Counted from the stretch's first letter, positions 9,458 through 18,279 are shown. The stretch is DNA of 64,000 bases from Rhodanobacter sp. (GCA_030148505.1 JASBTI010000016.1:62001-126000); one strand, 5' to 3'. The notes: generated by a model from the letters alone, not told the origin. Numbers and translations: made by a program.

Positions 9458-11056
9458 TCAGTGCGCGAGGTTGTCGGTCTGTCCGATGAAACGCGCCACA
9501 TTGTCGTGCAGTTGCTTCAACGATGGTTCGTGGGCGTACACCATGTGACCCGACGGGTACCACGCATAGCTGATGTTGCTATCGAGGCTGGCCGGAATCG
9601 GCAGGTGGTGGTCCTCGTATTCAGCGGCGAAGAACGGCGTGGCCAAGTCGTAGTAGCCGCCATTGACGTAGACCTTGAGATTGGGATTGGTCTTCATCGC
9701 CATCGCCAGATCGGGCATCACATTGGTGGAGGACTGCAATGCCTCACCGTGGGTACCGGGCGCCTTGTGCGAGAAATCCCAGTGGTGGATGTCGGCGAAC
9801 AGCCGGTAGCGCTGGCCCTTACCGAATTTCAGCTGTTTGCGCACGTAGTTGTTGAACGTCGCTACGTAAGCCGAGCTGATCGACGAGGACTGCGGATCGT
9901 AGGCGGAGCTTTCGCCCATCGGATTGATCGAAGGGCCGGAAAAGCGGGTGTCCAGACGGCCGGTGGTATCCCCGGCCTGCCCCAGGAGTTCGTGCTCGAA
10001 CATGCCGCCGCTTACGCGCAGATCGGCCTTGACCCAGTAGGCCACCGGCAGGCCGGTGTACTGATGCAGTTTCTCGGCCACCGCCTGCTTCTGAGCGTCA
10101 CCGAGCAGCGAGCCGGCCATCAGCGCCTGGGTATACGGTCCGGTGGCGTACTGTTCCACTTCTTTCAGGAACGGCTGTAACGCTGCCGGCTGCTGGGGCA
10201 GCTTGTGATGGTAATACGCGGTGGCAGCGTAGGTCGGCAGCGCCAGCTCGTAGGGCAGGTCGATGCCGGGGTTGAATTGCGGCCCGTCGATGCTGGTGTC
10301 GAAATTGAGAATCTGCGAGAGCAGGATCACCCCGTTGAGATCGACGCTGTCGTCGTTCTCCAGGATGTTGGCCACCACCGCCGAACGGGTGGTGCCATAG
10401 CTTTCACCGAACAGGTACTTGGGCGAGTTCCAGCGGTCGTACTTCGACATGAACTGGGTGATGAAGCGGGCAAACGCATGACCGTCGCCGTCCACGCTGT
10501 AGATCGCCTTGCGCCGTGCCTTCATTTGCGCCGCGCGCTTGTCCTTGTCCTTGTCGTTGGCGATCAGCCGGCTGAAACCGGCGCCCGGCGCATCGATGAA
10601 CACGAGGTCGGAGGCATCGAGCAGGCTGTAGTCGTTGTTGACCAGCTGATACGGCGCTGCAGGGGTATGGGTGTGATCAGCCGTGACCACGCGCTTCGGC
10701 CCGAACGCGCCCATGTGCAACCACACCGACGCCGAGCCGGGACCACCGTTGTAGATGAAAGTAATCGGCCGCTTCGCCGCAGCTACGCCTTTCTTGAAGT
10801 AGGCGACATAGAACATGCTGACCTGCGGCACGTCCTCCTTGTCGCCGGAGCCGTGCAGCACCAGAGTGCCGGCCACCGCTTGGTAGTCGATGCGCTTGCC
10901 TTCGACCGAAACCGAACCGTCGGTAACCGATGACTGCGGCTGCAGCAAGGCGGTATTCAACGGTGGTGCCTTGTCGGCCTTGCTGTCGGGGCCGGCTGCG
11001 GCTGCAGTGCTGAGCAGCAGCGCGGACAGCGCCGCGACGAGGGGCAATTTGCGCAT
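9458..11056 (-). CDS. secreted serine carboxypeptidase-like protein, peptidase family S10
   Basis: This 532-residue protein begins with a typical signal peptide (MRKLPLVAALSALLLSTAAAAG). The ATG at 11056 has AAGGA about 6 bases upstream, and an in-frame start 16 codons earlier is rejected because it precedes the signal sequence. S10 hallmarks are NGGPGSASVW (oxyanion region), the nucleophile FGESYGT, an Asp in GYYDLATP and a His in YPSGHMVY. It probably acts in the periplasm or outside the cell on peptides. Proteins like this are common in Xanthomonadales; the exact substrate is unknown. Confidence 0.87.
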   Translation of the reverse strand: MRKLPLVAALSALLLSTAAAAGPDSKADKAPPLNTALLQPQSSVTDGSVSVEGKRIDYQAVAGTLVLHGSGDKEDVPQVSMFYVAYFKKGVAAAKRPITFIYNGGPGSASVWLHMGAFGPKRVVTADHTHTPAAPYQLVNNDYSLLDASDLVFIDAPGAGFSRLIANDKDKDKRAAQMKARRKAIYSVDGDGHAFARFITQFMSKYDRWNSPKYLFGESYGTTRSAVVANILENDDSVDLNGVILLSQILNFDTSIDGPQFNPGIDLPYELALPTYAATAYYHHKLPQQPAALQPFLKEVEQYATGPYTQALMAGSLLGDAQKQAVAEKLHQYTGLPVAYWVKADLRVSGGMFEHELLGQAGDTTGRLDTRFSGPSINPMGESSAYDPQSSSISSAYVATFNNYVRKQLKFGKGQRYRLFADIHHWDFSHKAPGTHGEALQSSTNVMPDLAMAMKTNPNLKVYVNGGYYDLATPFFAAEYEDHHLPIPASLDSNISYAWYPSGHMVYAHEPSLKQLHDNVARFIGQTDNLAH

Positions 11057-11160
11057 GGGGAGTCCTTGATGACTGAGACGCACAGCGCCTCGCGGGAGCT
11101 TCAAGGATAAGCCCCGTCAGCCAACATTTTCATAGCCCATAAGTCACTCGCGGGCCGGTA

Positions 11161-11955
11161 TCAGTGGGCGCCCCATAGCGTGTGCAGACTCTTGTACAGC
11201 ATGAGGATCGCCACCAGCACGATCACGATCGCGAAGATCACGTTGAGGACACCGCGGGTCTTCGCCAAACGCTTTGCCGCCAACGCCCCCAGCCAGCCAC
11301 CGATGATCCCGCCGCCAATGAATTCGGCGGCGACGGGCCAGTCGATCAAACCGGAGATGGCATAGTTCGCCGCAGCGGTCAGACCAAACGCACCGACCGC
11401 AAACAACGAGGTGCCGATCGCATAGATGATCTCCATGCCGGTGGCCAGCATCAGCCCGGGAACGATCAGAAAGCCACCGCCAATCCCGAAGAAGCCGGCC
11501 AAGCCACCGGCACCCAGGCCGGTGATGCCCAGTCGTGGGTACATGTTCGGTAGCGGGTAGCGGTCCGGTCCGTTGCTGCGGCGCCCACGCAACATCATCG
11601 CGGCAACCACCAGCATCAGCACGGCGAAAAACACCAGCAGGTGCTGGCCATTGACGGCTTTGCCCAGGCTTGAGCCGAGGTAGGCACCGACGATACCGGT
11701 GGCGGCAAAGGTGAACGCCACTTTCCAGCGTACATGGCCCGCACGCGCATGGGGAATCAGGTTGGCAAAGGCGTTGACAGCCACCGCCAGGGCGCTGGTG
11801 CCGATCACCAGATGCGGGTCGTGGATGCCGACCACGTACAGCAACAATGGCACAGCAAGAATCGACCCGCCGCTACCAATCAATGCCAGCGAAAAGCCGA
11901 CCAGAGAACCGCAGAGGATGGCCAACAATGCCTGCATGGAAAAAAGGTGTGTCAT
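11161..11955 (-). CDS. TauE/SafE-family sulfite (sulfur anion) exporter
   Basis: This 264-residue polytopic inner-membrane protein of the TauE/SafE (DUF81) family has about eight hydrophobic helices and the two internal family repeats (SGGSILAVPLLL and GIGGGFLIVPGLML). The ATG at 11955 has AGGGAA upstream; an extension of 16 codons would overlap bigR and is unlikely. It is the last gene of the sulfur island, 34 bases after the bigR stop. Family members export sulfite or sulfoacetate. In Xylella and Agrobacterium a homologue sits in the bigR operon beside the persulfide dioxygenase and removes sulfite, so the same role is inferred here. Confidence 0.85.
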   Translation of the reverse strand: MTHLFSMQALLAILCGSLVGFSLALIGSGGSILAVPLLLYVVGIHDPHLVIGTSALAVAVNAFANLIPHARAGHVRWKVAFTFAATGIVGAYLGSSLGKAVNGQHLLVFFAVLMLVVAAMMLRGRRSNGPDRYPLPNMYPRLGITGLGAGGLAGFFGIGGGFLIVPGLMLATGMEIIYAIGTSLFAVGAFGLTAAANYAISGLIDWPVAAEFIGGGIIGGWLGALAAKRLAKTRGVLNVIFAIVIVLVAILMLYKSLHTLWGAH

Positions 11956-11989
11956 GGATGGTTCCCTGAGGATTGCAAGAAAGCGTGTT

Positions 11990-12274
11990 TTATTGGTCGG
12001 CACAGAACAGCGCGAACATCGTGCTTATCAGTACCTGCACACGTGTATCGCTGATGCGATAGAAGATTGACTGGGCGTTCCGCCGCGCGCTCACCACACC
12101 GTCACGACGCAACAAGGAAAGATGTTGCGAGACCACGCTTTGCGGCAGATCCAGCACATGCGCAAGCTCGCCCACCGAACATTCCCGCCCCGACAACTGA
12201 CAGAGCAACAGCAAACGGTTGTGACTGGCCATGGCCTTGAGTACCGTAATTGCCTCATCGGCATTGCGATGCAT
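11990..12274 (-). CDS. bigR: ArsR-family persulfide sensor, BigR/SqrR type
   Basis: This 94-residue winged-helix repressor of the ArsR/SmtB family starts at the ATG at 12274 (MHRNADEAI); the longer frame begins with unrelated residues. The two cysteines that define BigR/SqrR sensors are both present: one in LLLLCQLSG near the end of helix 2 and one in ALFCADQ at the C-terminus. In characterised BigR/SqrR these form a di- or tetrasulfide with sulfane sulfur and release DNA. There are no metal-site cysteines of the classical ArsR type. Neighbours (persulfide dioxygenase, TauE) match the Xylella bigR operon, so the identification is strong by motif and context together. Confidence 0.85.
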   Translation of the reverse strand: MHRNADEAITVLKAMASHNRLLLLCQLSGRECSVGELAHVLDLPQSVVSQHLSLLRRDGVVSARRNAQSIFYRISDTRVQVLISTMFALFCADQ

Positions 12275-12404
12275 GGCATCAACGGGCACGTTCGAGTGCG
12301 ATCCTGCCACCACCGAGGGACGGCAGACGGCTGGACGGGCGCGCACGCTCACCAGCACCCCAGGTCTGCAGTGGCAAACGATGAAACGTACCGATACCGG
12401 GTCT

Positions 12405-12863
12405 TCACGCCGGCCCTTTCGCGCCAGATTTCGAGGAGCTTGCCAGTTGGATCAGGCGTGGCTTGATGGAGGCCAGGTCATAACCCGCCAGCGCCGCCGT
12501 TTTCAGCACGTTCTCCACCCCGCATTTGCCCGAGTGAACGGCGCCAAGAGCCCACAACGTAGTTGATCGTGTGCCGGTGCGACAAAATGCGAGGACCGGC
12601 CCTGGCATCTGCGCGAGTGCCTCGGTGAAGACCGTGACCTGGCGGTCCTGCAGCTGACCGGGAATGATGGGAATGTGTCGATAGTCAAGCCCGGCCTGGC
12701 GAGCGGCCGAAGCCAGCGACTCACCGGCCGGCTGATCGGCAGCCTCGCCATCGGGCCGATTGTTGATCACGCTACGAAAACCTTGCGAGGCGAGGATGAC
12801 GATATCGGCAGGAACGATCTGGCCGGCCACGCTGAGAGAGTCGGTAAGGCGCTTCGTCTGCAT
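12405..12863 (-). CDS. DUF442/TIGR01244-family sulfurtransferase (phosphatase-like domain)
   Basis: This 152-residue cytoplasmic protein has a dual-specificity-phosphatase-like fold (beta-lactamase hydrolase-like, DUF442). It contains the Cys-x5-Arg loop FCRTGTRS and the early motif FRSVINNRPDGE typical of TIGR01244. In many bacteria this domain is fused to a persulfide dioxygenase in the Blh protein; here it is a separate gene directly downstream of that enzyme. It likely handles protein or glutathione persulfide. The ATG at 12863 is chosen because the longer frame would overlap the preceding gene and adds a non-conserved N-terminus. Confidence 0.8.
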   Translation of the reverse strand: MQTKRLTDSLSVAGQIVPADIVILASQGFRSVINNRPDGEAADQPAGESLASAARQAGLDYRHIPIIPGQLQDRQVTVFTEALAQMPGPVLAFCRTGTRSTTLWALGAVHSGKCGVENVLKTAALAGYDLASIKPRLIQLASSSKSGAKGPA

Positions 12864-12925
12864 GTCTTGTCTACCTTTGGTCGGGCTCGTATCGGCGACG
12901 GTAGGGCGGCATCCCCCCGCATCGG

Positions 12926-13792
12926 TCACAGTGCATTGAGCGGGATTTTTAAGTACTGAACACCGTTGCTTTCGGCTGCCGGAAAATGTCCTGCACGCAT
13001 GTTGACCTGTACCGAAGGCAGGATGAGTTTCGGCATCGACAAGGTGGCATCGCGCTCGGTGCGCATCCGCACGAAGTCGTCCTCACTGATACCTTGATGT
13101 ACGTGCAGATTTTCTGCGCGCTGGGCCGCCACGGTGGTTTCATTGGCAAAGAAGTCACGACCGTCCGCCTTGTAGTCGTGGCACAGGAAGATACGGGTAG
13201 CGTCCGGCAGCGCGAAGAGCTTCTGGATCGAGCGGTACAGCACATGCGCATCGCCCCCGGGGAAGTCACAGCGGGCGGTCCCGTAATCGGGCATGAACAA
13301 GGTATCGCCGACGAAGGCCGCATCACCGATCAGGTGGGTCATGCAGGCAGGCGTATGACCGGGGGTATGGATGGCCACGGCCTCTATCTCCCCTACCATG
13401 TAACGCTCGCCGTCCTTGAACAAGTGGTCGAACTGGCTGCCATCACGGCAAAATTCCGTGCCGGCGTTGAACAGCTGTCCGAAGGTCTCCTGTACCGTGC
13501 GAATATGTTCGCCGATGCCTAGCTTGCCGCCAAGCTGCGACTGCACGTAGGGCGCCGCCGACAGATGATCGGCATGAACATGAGTGTCGATCACCCAGTC
13601 GACGGCGAGGCCGCGCTCGCGCACAAAGGCAATCACCTTGTCGGCGGTGGCGTGGCCGGTACGCCCCGAGGCGGCATCGTAGTCCAGTACGGTATCGAGT
13701 ACGGCTGCCTTCAGGCTCGCCGGATCCCATGCGACATAACTGAACGTATTGGTGGCTTCGTCGAAAAATGCATTCACTTCGGGACGTTTCAT
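12926..13792 (-). CDS. metallo-beta-lactamase-fold persulfide dioxygenase (Blh/ETHE1 type)
   Basis: This 288-residue MBL-fold enzyme has the metal motif THVHADH (about residue 70), a later His in HTPGHTPAC, the Asp ligand in FVGDTLF and a His in FLCHDYKA. The length, the N-terminal VNAFFDEATNTFSYV segment and GTARCDFPGG are typical of the ETHE1-like persulfide dioxygenases called Blh or PDO type II. These enzymes oxidise glutathione persulfide to sulfite with O2, using one iron. Its neighbours, the DUF442 protein, BigR sensor and TauE exporter, form a complete sulfide-detoxification set. Confidence 0.88.
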   Translation of the reverse strand: MKRPEVNAFFDEATNTFSYVAWDPASLKAAVLDTVLDYDAASGRTGHATADKVIAFVRERGLAVDWVIDTHVHADHLSAAPYVQSQLGGKLGIGEHIRTVQETFGQLFNAGTEFCRDGSQFDHLFKDGERYMVGEIEAVAIHTPGHTPACMTHLIGDAAFVGDTLFMPDYGTARCDFPGGDAHVLYRSIQKLFALPDATRIFLCHDYKADGRDFFANETTVAAQRAENLHVHQGISEDDFVRMRTERDATLSMPKLILPSVQVNMRAGHFPAAESNGVQYLKIPLNAL

Positions 13793-13826
13793 GCTGTGCT
13801 CCTGAGGTCGGTGGTCTCCATTCGCG

Positions 13827-14246
13827 CTAGTTGCGGCTCGGTGGCAACAACCTTGCGGCCAGCCACCAGCCCAGGATCATGGTGGCCAGCAGCACCGCTA
13901 CCGAGAGCGCACCGCCACCGACCGACGCCAGGGCCGGACCAGGGCAGTATCCGGCCATGCCCCAACCCAAGCCGAATAATGTCGCGCCCCCGATCAACCG
14001 ACCGTCAAAATGACGCAACGAAGGCACCCTGAAACAATCTTCGAACAGTGGCTGGGGACGTCGCAGGACCAGGCGGTAGCCGATGGCGGTAGTTACTACC
14101 GCGCCACCCATGACGAAGGCCAGGCGGGGATCCCAGTGGCCGAAAATATCCAGAAAATCCAGTACCACGGCGGGTTGGGTCATTCCGCCGATACTGAGCC
14201 CCAGGCCAAACAACAGACCGGAAAGGAGGGCGGTTACGACCCTCAT
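13827..14246 (-). CDS. YeeE/YedE-family half-transporter (DUF6691), second subunit
   Basis: This 139-residue membrane protein has four hydrophobic helices and the family motif [13 protein letters not shown] with the conserved Cys. It is one half of a split YeeE/YedE (TsuA-like) transporter; full-length TsuA imports thiosulfate through a chain of cysteines. The partner is immediately upstream with one base between stop and start, so the pair is surely co-translated. The pair is often called PmpA/PmpB. The transported species, probably thiosulfate or sulfane sulfur, is inferred. Confidence 0.82.
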   Translation of the reverse strand: MRVVTALLSGLLFGLGLSIGGMTQPAVVLDFLDIFGHWDPRLAFVMGGAVVTTAIGYRLVLRRPQPLFEDCFRVPSLRHFDGRLIGGATLFGLGWGMAGYCPGPALASVGGGALSVAVLLATMILGWWLAARLLPPSRN

Positions 14247-14247
14247 G

Positions 14248-14676
14248 TCACAGGCCTCCCAGCAGGTGACGTATCACATACACCGCAACAATGCCGGAAG
14301 CCATGAAAACCGCGGTGGCCAGCAGTGAGCGCCGGGACAGTCTCGCCACACCACAAACGCCGTGGCCACTGGTGCAACCGCCGCCAATGCCGGTGCCCAC
14401 GCCCACCAGCAGACCGGCCAATGCCATCCACGGCAGCCCGACCTGGGGAGCACCGATACCACTTTCCCCGAACAGCAGCCAGAGCAGGGCGGGGCCCGCC
14501 ACCAGCCCCGACACGAAAGCCACTCGCCAGTCCCACCCGCTCGCACTACCGCTGATCAGGCTCCCGACAATACCGCTGACGCCGGCAATGCTCCCCAACG
14601 CCGCCATTAACAGGATCGCGGAAAGACCAATCAGGATGCCGCCAAAAGTGGCAATGAGAAAGGGATTCATATGCAT
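14248..14676 (-). CDS. YeeE/YedE-family half-transporter, first subunit
   Basis: This 142-residue membrane protein has about four helices and the signature [12 protein letters not shown] carrying two cysteines of the YeeE/YedE sulfur-transport family. The ATG at 14676 sits 5 bases after a GAG core and is preferred to the ATG two codons later; the longer frame starting at 14739 runs through the promoter. An operator-like palindrome lies just upstream (14680-14702). It is first in the block that runs through the persulfide dioxygenase and bigR. Confidence 0.82.
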   Translation of the reverse strand: MHMNPFLIATFGGILIGLSAILLMAALGSIAGVSGIVGSLISGSASGWDWRVAFVSGLVAGPALLWLLFGESGIGAPQVGLPWMALAGLLVGVGTGIGGGCTSGHGVCGVARLSRRSLLATAVFMASGIVAVYVIRHLLGGL

Positions 14677-14679
14677 TAT

Positions 14680-14702
14680 TTCTCGTATTCGAGAATGTGA
14701 AT
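14680..14702. promoter_or_regulatory. candidate persulfide-repressor operator upstream of the YeeE/YedE pair
   Basis: Two overlapping symmetric patterns are visible: TTCTCG-TATT-CGAGAA (14680-14695, perfect 6-bp arms) and ATTC-N8-GAAT (14687-14702). The latter is the spacing I recall for Rhodobacter SqrR sites. It lies 4-26 bases ahead of the start codon, where a repressor would block the promoter or initiation. The BigR gene is in the same transcription unit, which suggests autoregulation. Confidence 0.5.
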
Positions 14703-14769
14703 GTATGACCTCCCGGCGATGACTACAAGCAAACCGCACGATTCTCGTCCGCCTCCCGTCACGGCTGTC

Positions 14770-15516
14770 TCAACTACCGAAAATCGCCTTGATCTTCTCG
14801 CTCGGCATCATGCCGTCGATCTGACGGATCTTGCCCTTGGCATCCTTATAGAAAGTGGCAGGTGTTCCACTGACACCAAGGCTCTGCATCAGCGCGTTAT
14901 TCGCTTCGATGCGCTTGCCGGTTGCGGGCGTGACCGGGTGTTCAGGCTGAATCGGGCTATGACCGAAATTGACCTCATGCCGGTGCAGCGCCGCTTGCGG
15001 ATCTTTCGCGTCAAAGATCGCCGCGGCACGCCCAAGACTGTTCGGCGAAATCACCGCCACCACAATATGACGTACCTGCACATCACCGCCGGCCAGCAAC
15101 GGTTGCGTCGCCAACCATAGCTTGTGGCAATACGGGCACTCGGTGTCGGTAATCACGTAAACGATACGCTTGGGCTTGGTGGCGCCCTCGGCGACCCAGC
15201 TGGCCTTGCCCAACTTTGTCCAGGTGGAGGCATCCAGTACTGGGGTGGTGGCCTCCTGCAGCGGCGCTTGTGTAAGGTCATTGCCGGTATCGTCGAACAA
15301 GGTCCCGATCACCACATGCTTGCCGTCAGGCAACAGGTATATCGGCATCGGACGTCCGTGATATTCACCCACGTAACCGCTGATGCCCTGGGGTGCCTTC
15401 AGCTGCCCTTTGATCGTGATGCCCTTGCTAGCAAGCGCCTGGATAGGCGCCGGATAATCTTTTGCACAAACACTCGTGGCAAACAGCAGCGCGAGAAGAA
15501 TAAGCCATGGTTTCAA
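14770..15516 (-). CDS. DsbG/DsbC-like periplasmic thiol:disulfide protein
   Basis: This 248-residue secreted thioredoxin-fold protein has an N-terminal dimerisation domain (ASKGITIKGQL...), a linker, and a thioredoxin domain with the active site CPYC followed by the cis-Pro loop SGTPAT. The best start is a TTG at 15516 with GGAG six bases upstream, which directly begins a signal peptide (K-P-W-L-I-L-L-A-L-L-F-A). The ATG 20 codons earlier has no ribosome site and breaks the signal. It sits between tsdA and the YeeE/YedE pair, so it may keep cysteines of periplasmic sulfur proteins reduced, like SoxW/DsbG-type partners. That role is inferred. Confidence 0.82.
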   Translation of the reverse strand: MKPWLILLALLFATSVCAKDYPAPIQALASKGITIKGQLKAPQGISGYVGEYHGRPMPIYLLPDGKHVVIGTLFDDTGNDLTQAPLQEATTPVLDASTWTKLGKASWVAEGATKPKRIVYVITDTECPYCHKLWLATQPLLAGGDVQVRHIVVAVISPNSLGRAAAIFDAKDPQAALHRHEVNFGHSPIQPEHPVTPATGKRIEANNALMQSLGVSGTPATFYKDAKGKIRQIDGMMPSEKIKAIFGS

Positions 15517-15587
15517 GGTGATCTCCGGCAGTGGTGACGGGGCGACCCGTCCAAAAAAGGAACAAGAGGATGACATACAGGGCGGGA

Positions 15588-15603
15588 CGCTGCCGAAGCA
15601 GCG
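15588..15603 (-). terminator. UUCG-loop hairpin downstream of tsdA
   Basis: On the minus strand this reads CGCTGC-TTCG-GCAGCG, a 6-bp stem closed by a UUCG tetraloop, 70 bases after the tsdA stop. No U-run follows directly. It may be a weak terminator or an RNA-stabilising hairpin between the tsd and dsbG segments. Confidence 0.3.
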
Positions 15604-15673
15604 CGTGAAGTCGCCGCTGGCGCCGAGGCGGAATCCCTATGTACGCGGCGATCCCGGGTACCGGAGCGGCTGA

Positions 15674-16642
15674 CTATTTTCGCGATGGCTGGGAGCCGAG
15701 CAGATGTCCATTGACCACCGTGCCGTATAACGACATCGGCGTATTGTGATATTGCTTGCGGGTTGCGGACAGATTGCCGCGAAAGCGCGGATCCTGGGGT
15801 CGCTCATGGGCGTCCATGTACATCGCCACGTCCCATGCGTCCTGATCGTTCAACGTATCCCCACGACTCAGCGGCATATTGGCCTTGATGAAGGCCGCCG
15901 CATTGTTCAGCTCGTGCATGCCAGCACCCCAGTTGAACGAATCCGCTCCCCACAGCGGCGGAAACACGTAGCGGCCGGCAGCTTTCTGTCCCTGACCTTG
16001 GGCACCATGGCAAAGCGCGCAGTCGCGTACATATACTGCTTTGCCGCGCGCGTAATCGGGCGGTCGAGGGGGCTTGAAGCCCTGCTTGGGGTAGCCTGCG
16101 CCAACCAGCTTCGCACCGGTTGGCGCGCCCTTCGACAGCCAGTAGGCATAGCTTTCCAGCGCGACCATCGTCTTGCTGTCCAGCGGGGGCGCCTTGCCGT
16201 TCATGCTGTAAAGGAAGCAGCCCTGGATACGCTCGCCGAAGTTGTTCACCTGCTTGTTCTTGCTCCGGTACTGCGGGTATCTGACATAGGCACCCCACAG
16301 CGGCGCCGAGTTGGCCAGGCGCCCGCCATCGAGGTGGCAGTTGCTGCAAGTCAGGCCATTGCCCACGTAGGCCTTGGCGTACCTGCCGGTATCGGTAAAG
16401 ATCGCCTGCCCCTGACGTACCGCCGCGCCAAAGGGGCCTGACGGCATCGCCGACCGTGGCGGTGGGGAAAACACGTGGGTACCGGTGTTGGAGTGCTGCG
16501 GCACCGCCGCGACCGGCGGCGACGTAGAGGCCCTCGACGCTGTTTCCGACCGGGGCGGCGGCTGCGCTGCGCCCTCGGATTTGCCTGAACACGCCGCCAG
16601 CGCAAGCAGCAGGGGGCAAAGCAGCGCATGCCATCGCTTCAT
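15674..16642 (-). CDS. tsdA: thiosulfate dehydrogenase TsdA, di-haem cytochrome c lipoprotein
   Basis: This 322-residue di-haem cytochrome c has a lipoprotein signal (LALAACSG), so it is probably anchored to a membrane facing the periplasm. Haem motifs are CSNCH and CALCH. Between them the segment FGERIQGCFLYSMNG contains the cysteine that is the unusual axial ligand of haem 1 in TsdA, together with the typical PLWGAYVRYPQY. This enzyme couples two thiosulfates into tetrathionate, giving electrons to a cytochrome partner. The start at 16642 overlaps the upstream cytochrome by four bases (ATGA). It is the final gene of the dsrE-SBP-tsdB-tsdA block. Confidence 0.85.
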   Translation of the reverse strand: MKRWHALLCPLLLALAACSGKSEGAAQPPPRSETASRASTSPPVAAVPQHSNTGTHVFSPPPRSAMPSGPFGAAVRQGQAIFTDTGRYAKAYVGNGLTCSNCHLDGGRLANSAPLWGAYVRYPQYRSKNKQVNNFGERIQGCFLYSMNGKAPPLDSKTMVALESYAYWLSKGAPTGAKLVGAGYPKQGFKPPRPPDYARGKAVYVRDCALCHGAQGQGQKAAGRYVFPPLWGADSFNWGAGMHELNNAAAFIKANMPLSRGDTLNDQDAWDVAMYMDAHERPQDPRFRGNLSATRKQYHNTPMSLYGTVVNGHLLGSQPSRK

Positions 16643-17316
16643 GGAGTCTTTCCCCCACCGGTCAGTGGTTGCGCCGCGAACCACGCCGACACCTCGCGGA
16701 TGTCCTGGTCGCTGAGCGCCTGGCTGATATGTTGCATCAGCTGCAGCGGATCATTGTGCCGCGAACCCTGCTTCCAAGCCTTGAGCTGCGCGGCAATGTA
16801 GGTGGCCGATTGGCCAGCCAACGGGGGAAAATTGGCACCCACACCGATCCCGCCCGGACCATGGCAGGCGACGCATGCCGGGATTTTTTCATACCAACGG
16901 CCGCGGGTCGCCAATACCGCCCCGGCACTGTCCGCCGAGGGCATCGACGTGGACGGATGGGCTAATGCCGACGGAATCGGCAATTGGCCGTAGTAGTCCG
17001 CCAGCGCCTTGCGTTCTCCCGGTTTGAGCGCGGTCGCGATCGGCGTCATCACCGGGTTGGCACGGGAGCCGTTGGCGAAGTCGTCCAGCTGCCGATGCAA
17101 ATAAGCGACATTGAGACCCGCCAGACGGGGAAAACCTGCGGCAGCCTGGCCACCCCCGGAAAGACCATGGCACGACTGGCAAGCTGGCGCGCCGTGACCA
17201 TTACCTTGCCGCACGATTTGTGCCGCATCAGGGGGACTTGCCAGGGCCACGCCGGCCGGCAACAGCCATGCCAGCAGACTGCCTCGCAGCAGCCAGGAGA
17301 TTCCACGCGGCCTCAT
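16639..17316 (-). CDS. tsdB: di-haem cytochrome c4-type protein, TsdB-like electron acceptor
   Basis: This 225-residue periplasmic protein has a signal peptide and two class I haem domains (CQSCH and CVACH), each followed by the typical FPxLAGQ/N...YL...QL pattern of cytochrome c4. It overlaps tsdA by four bases. In Pseudomonas stutzeri and other bacteria an equivalent di-haem TsdB next to TsdA passes electrons from thiosulfate oxidation to the terminal oxidase; the arrangement here matches. The methionine ligands are in MTPIATAL and LMQHISQAL. Confidence 0.82.
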   Translation of the reverse strand: MRPRGISWLLRGSLLAWLLPAGVALASPPDAAQIVRQGNGHGAPACQSCHGLSGGGQAAAGFPRLAGLNVAYLHRQLDDFANGSRANPVMTPIATALKPGERKALADYYGQLPIPSALAHPSTSMPSADSAGAVLATRGRWYEKIPACVACHGPGGIGVGANFPPLAGQSATYIAAQLKAWKQGSRHNDPLQLMQHISQALSDQDIREVSAWFAAQPLTGGGKTP

Positions 17317-17328
17317 TGTCCGCTATCC

Positions 17329-18279
17329 TCAATCAACGGGCTGAAAACCATATTTTCGATAGATCGATTGCGCCGTCGAGCTGCCGAGGAAGGTGATGAA
17401 ATCCTTGGCCGCCTGTGCATGTGGGGCATCTTTCATGCGCGCCGCCGTATAGGTGGCGGTGCTGTTCTGGTCGGCCGGAATGGCTATCGTGGTGATCGGA
17501 TGATGCAGGATGTGTTCCTGGAAATACGCCTCGGTCGACCATACCGGCGCCGCATCCGACTGCCCCTGAAGCACCCGCAAAGGCGATTGGCGGTGGTGGA
17601 TATGGGTGAGGAAAGTCGTGCCGTTGGCGACCTTGGTCTTCATAATCATGGTCTCCAGCGCCTGCCCGCCGGCCTTGCGGTAACTGGCCTCGATCTGCCG
17701 CGCAATACCTTCCCACTTCGGATTGGGCATGCTGACCCGCACATCCGCCCGACCAAGATCGGCAAGCCCCTTGATGGCCTTGGGATTGCCTTTGGCGACC
17801 ATGATGGCCAGGGGATTTCGAGCATAGTCGAGGGTGTCGGCAAACCATTGGTGCTGTTTCTGGTGCTCGGCGATGGAAGCTTTGCCAGCCGTGAACACGT
17901 CAGGCTTGAGGGCAATCTTCAAGTTGCCCATGACCAGCGAGCCGGTTTCGATCTGCTTGGCCAGAATGCCTGGTGGCAGGGTCTCGACGAAAATTCGCCG
18001 ATATTTGGGGTGGGCCAGGCGGAACGCGGCGATCAGGTCATGCACCACCATGAACTGGTTGCCAGCGAAGAACACCGTGAGCTGGGGATCGACCACATCG
18101 CCATGCAAATCGGCGATCGCGTCGACCGGCGGTGCGCTGAAGTGCACACCGCCGCTCGGCGGCGGGTTCCATGGCGGCAGATAGTCGGGTTTGGCGGTAG
18201 CGGTAGCCGCCGCCGTTGCCACTGTCACGGTCATTAGCGTGATACCCAGCCAGAGAGGACGAAATCGTGCCATCGACAT
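17329..18279 (-). CDS. periplasmic solute-binding protein, ModA-like, sulfur-island linked
   Basis: This 316-residue secreted protein has a signal peptide ending near TAKPD, followed by a type II periplasmic binding fold similar to molybdate/tungstate-binding proteins (FFAGNQFMVVHDLIAAF, ARNPLAIMVAKGNP, AAKDFITFLGSSTAQSIYRKYGF). No ABC permease or ATPase gene is nearby, so it may act as a sensor or carrier and not as a normal ABC import component. It follows the dsrE-like gene by 28 bases and precedes tsdB by 12 bases, so all four are probably one operon. The ligand, perhaps a sulfur oxyanion, is a guess. Confidence 0.72.
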   Translation of the reverse strand: MSMARFRPLWLGITLMTVTVATAAATATAKPDYLPPWNPPPSGGVHFSAPPVDAIADLHGDVVDPQLTVFFAGNQFMVVHDLIAAFRLAHPKYRRIFVETLPPGILAKQIETGSLVMGNLKIALKPDVFTAGKASIAEHQKQHQWFADTLDYARNPLAIMVAKGNPKAIKGLADLGRADVRVSMPNPKWEGIARQIEASYRKAGGQALETMIMKTKVANGTTFLTHIHHRQSPLRVLQGQSDAAPVWSTEAYFQEHILHHPITTIAIPADQNSTATYTAARMKDAPHAQAAKDFITFLGSSTAQSIYRKYGFQPVD

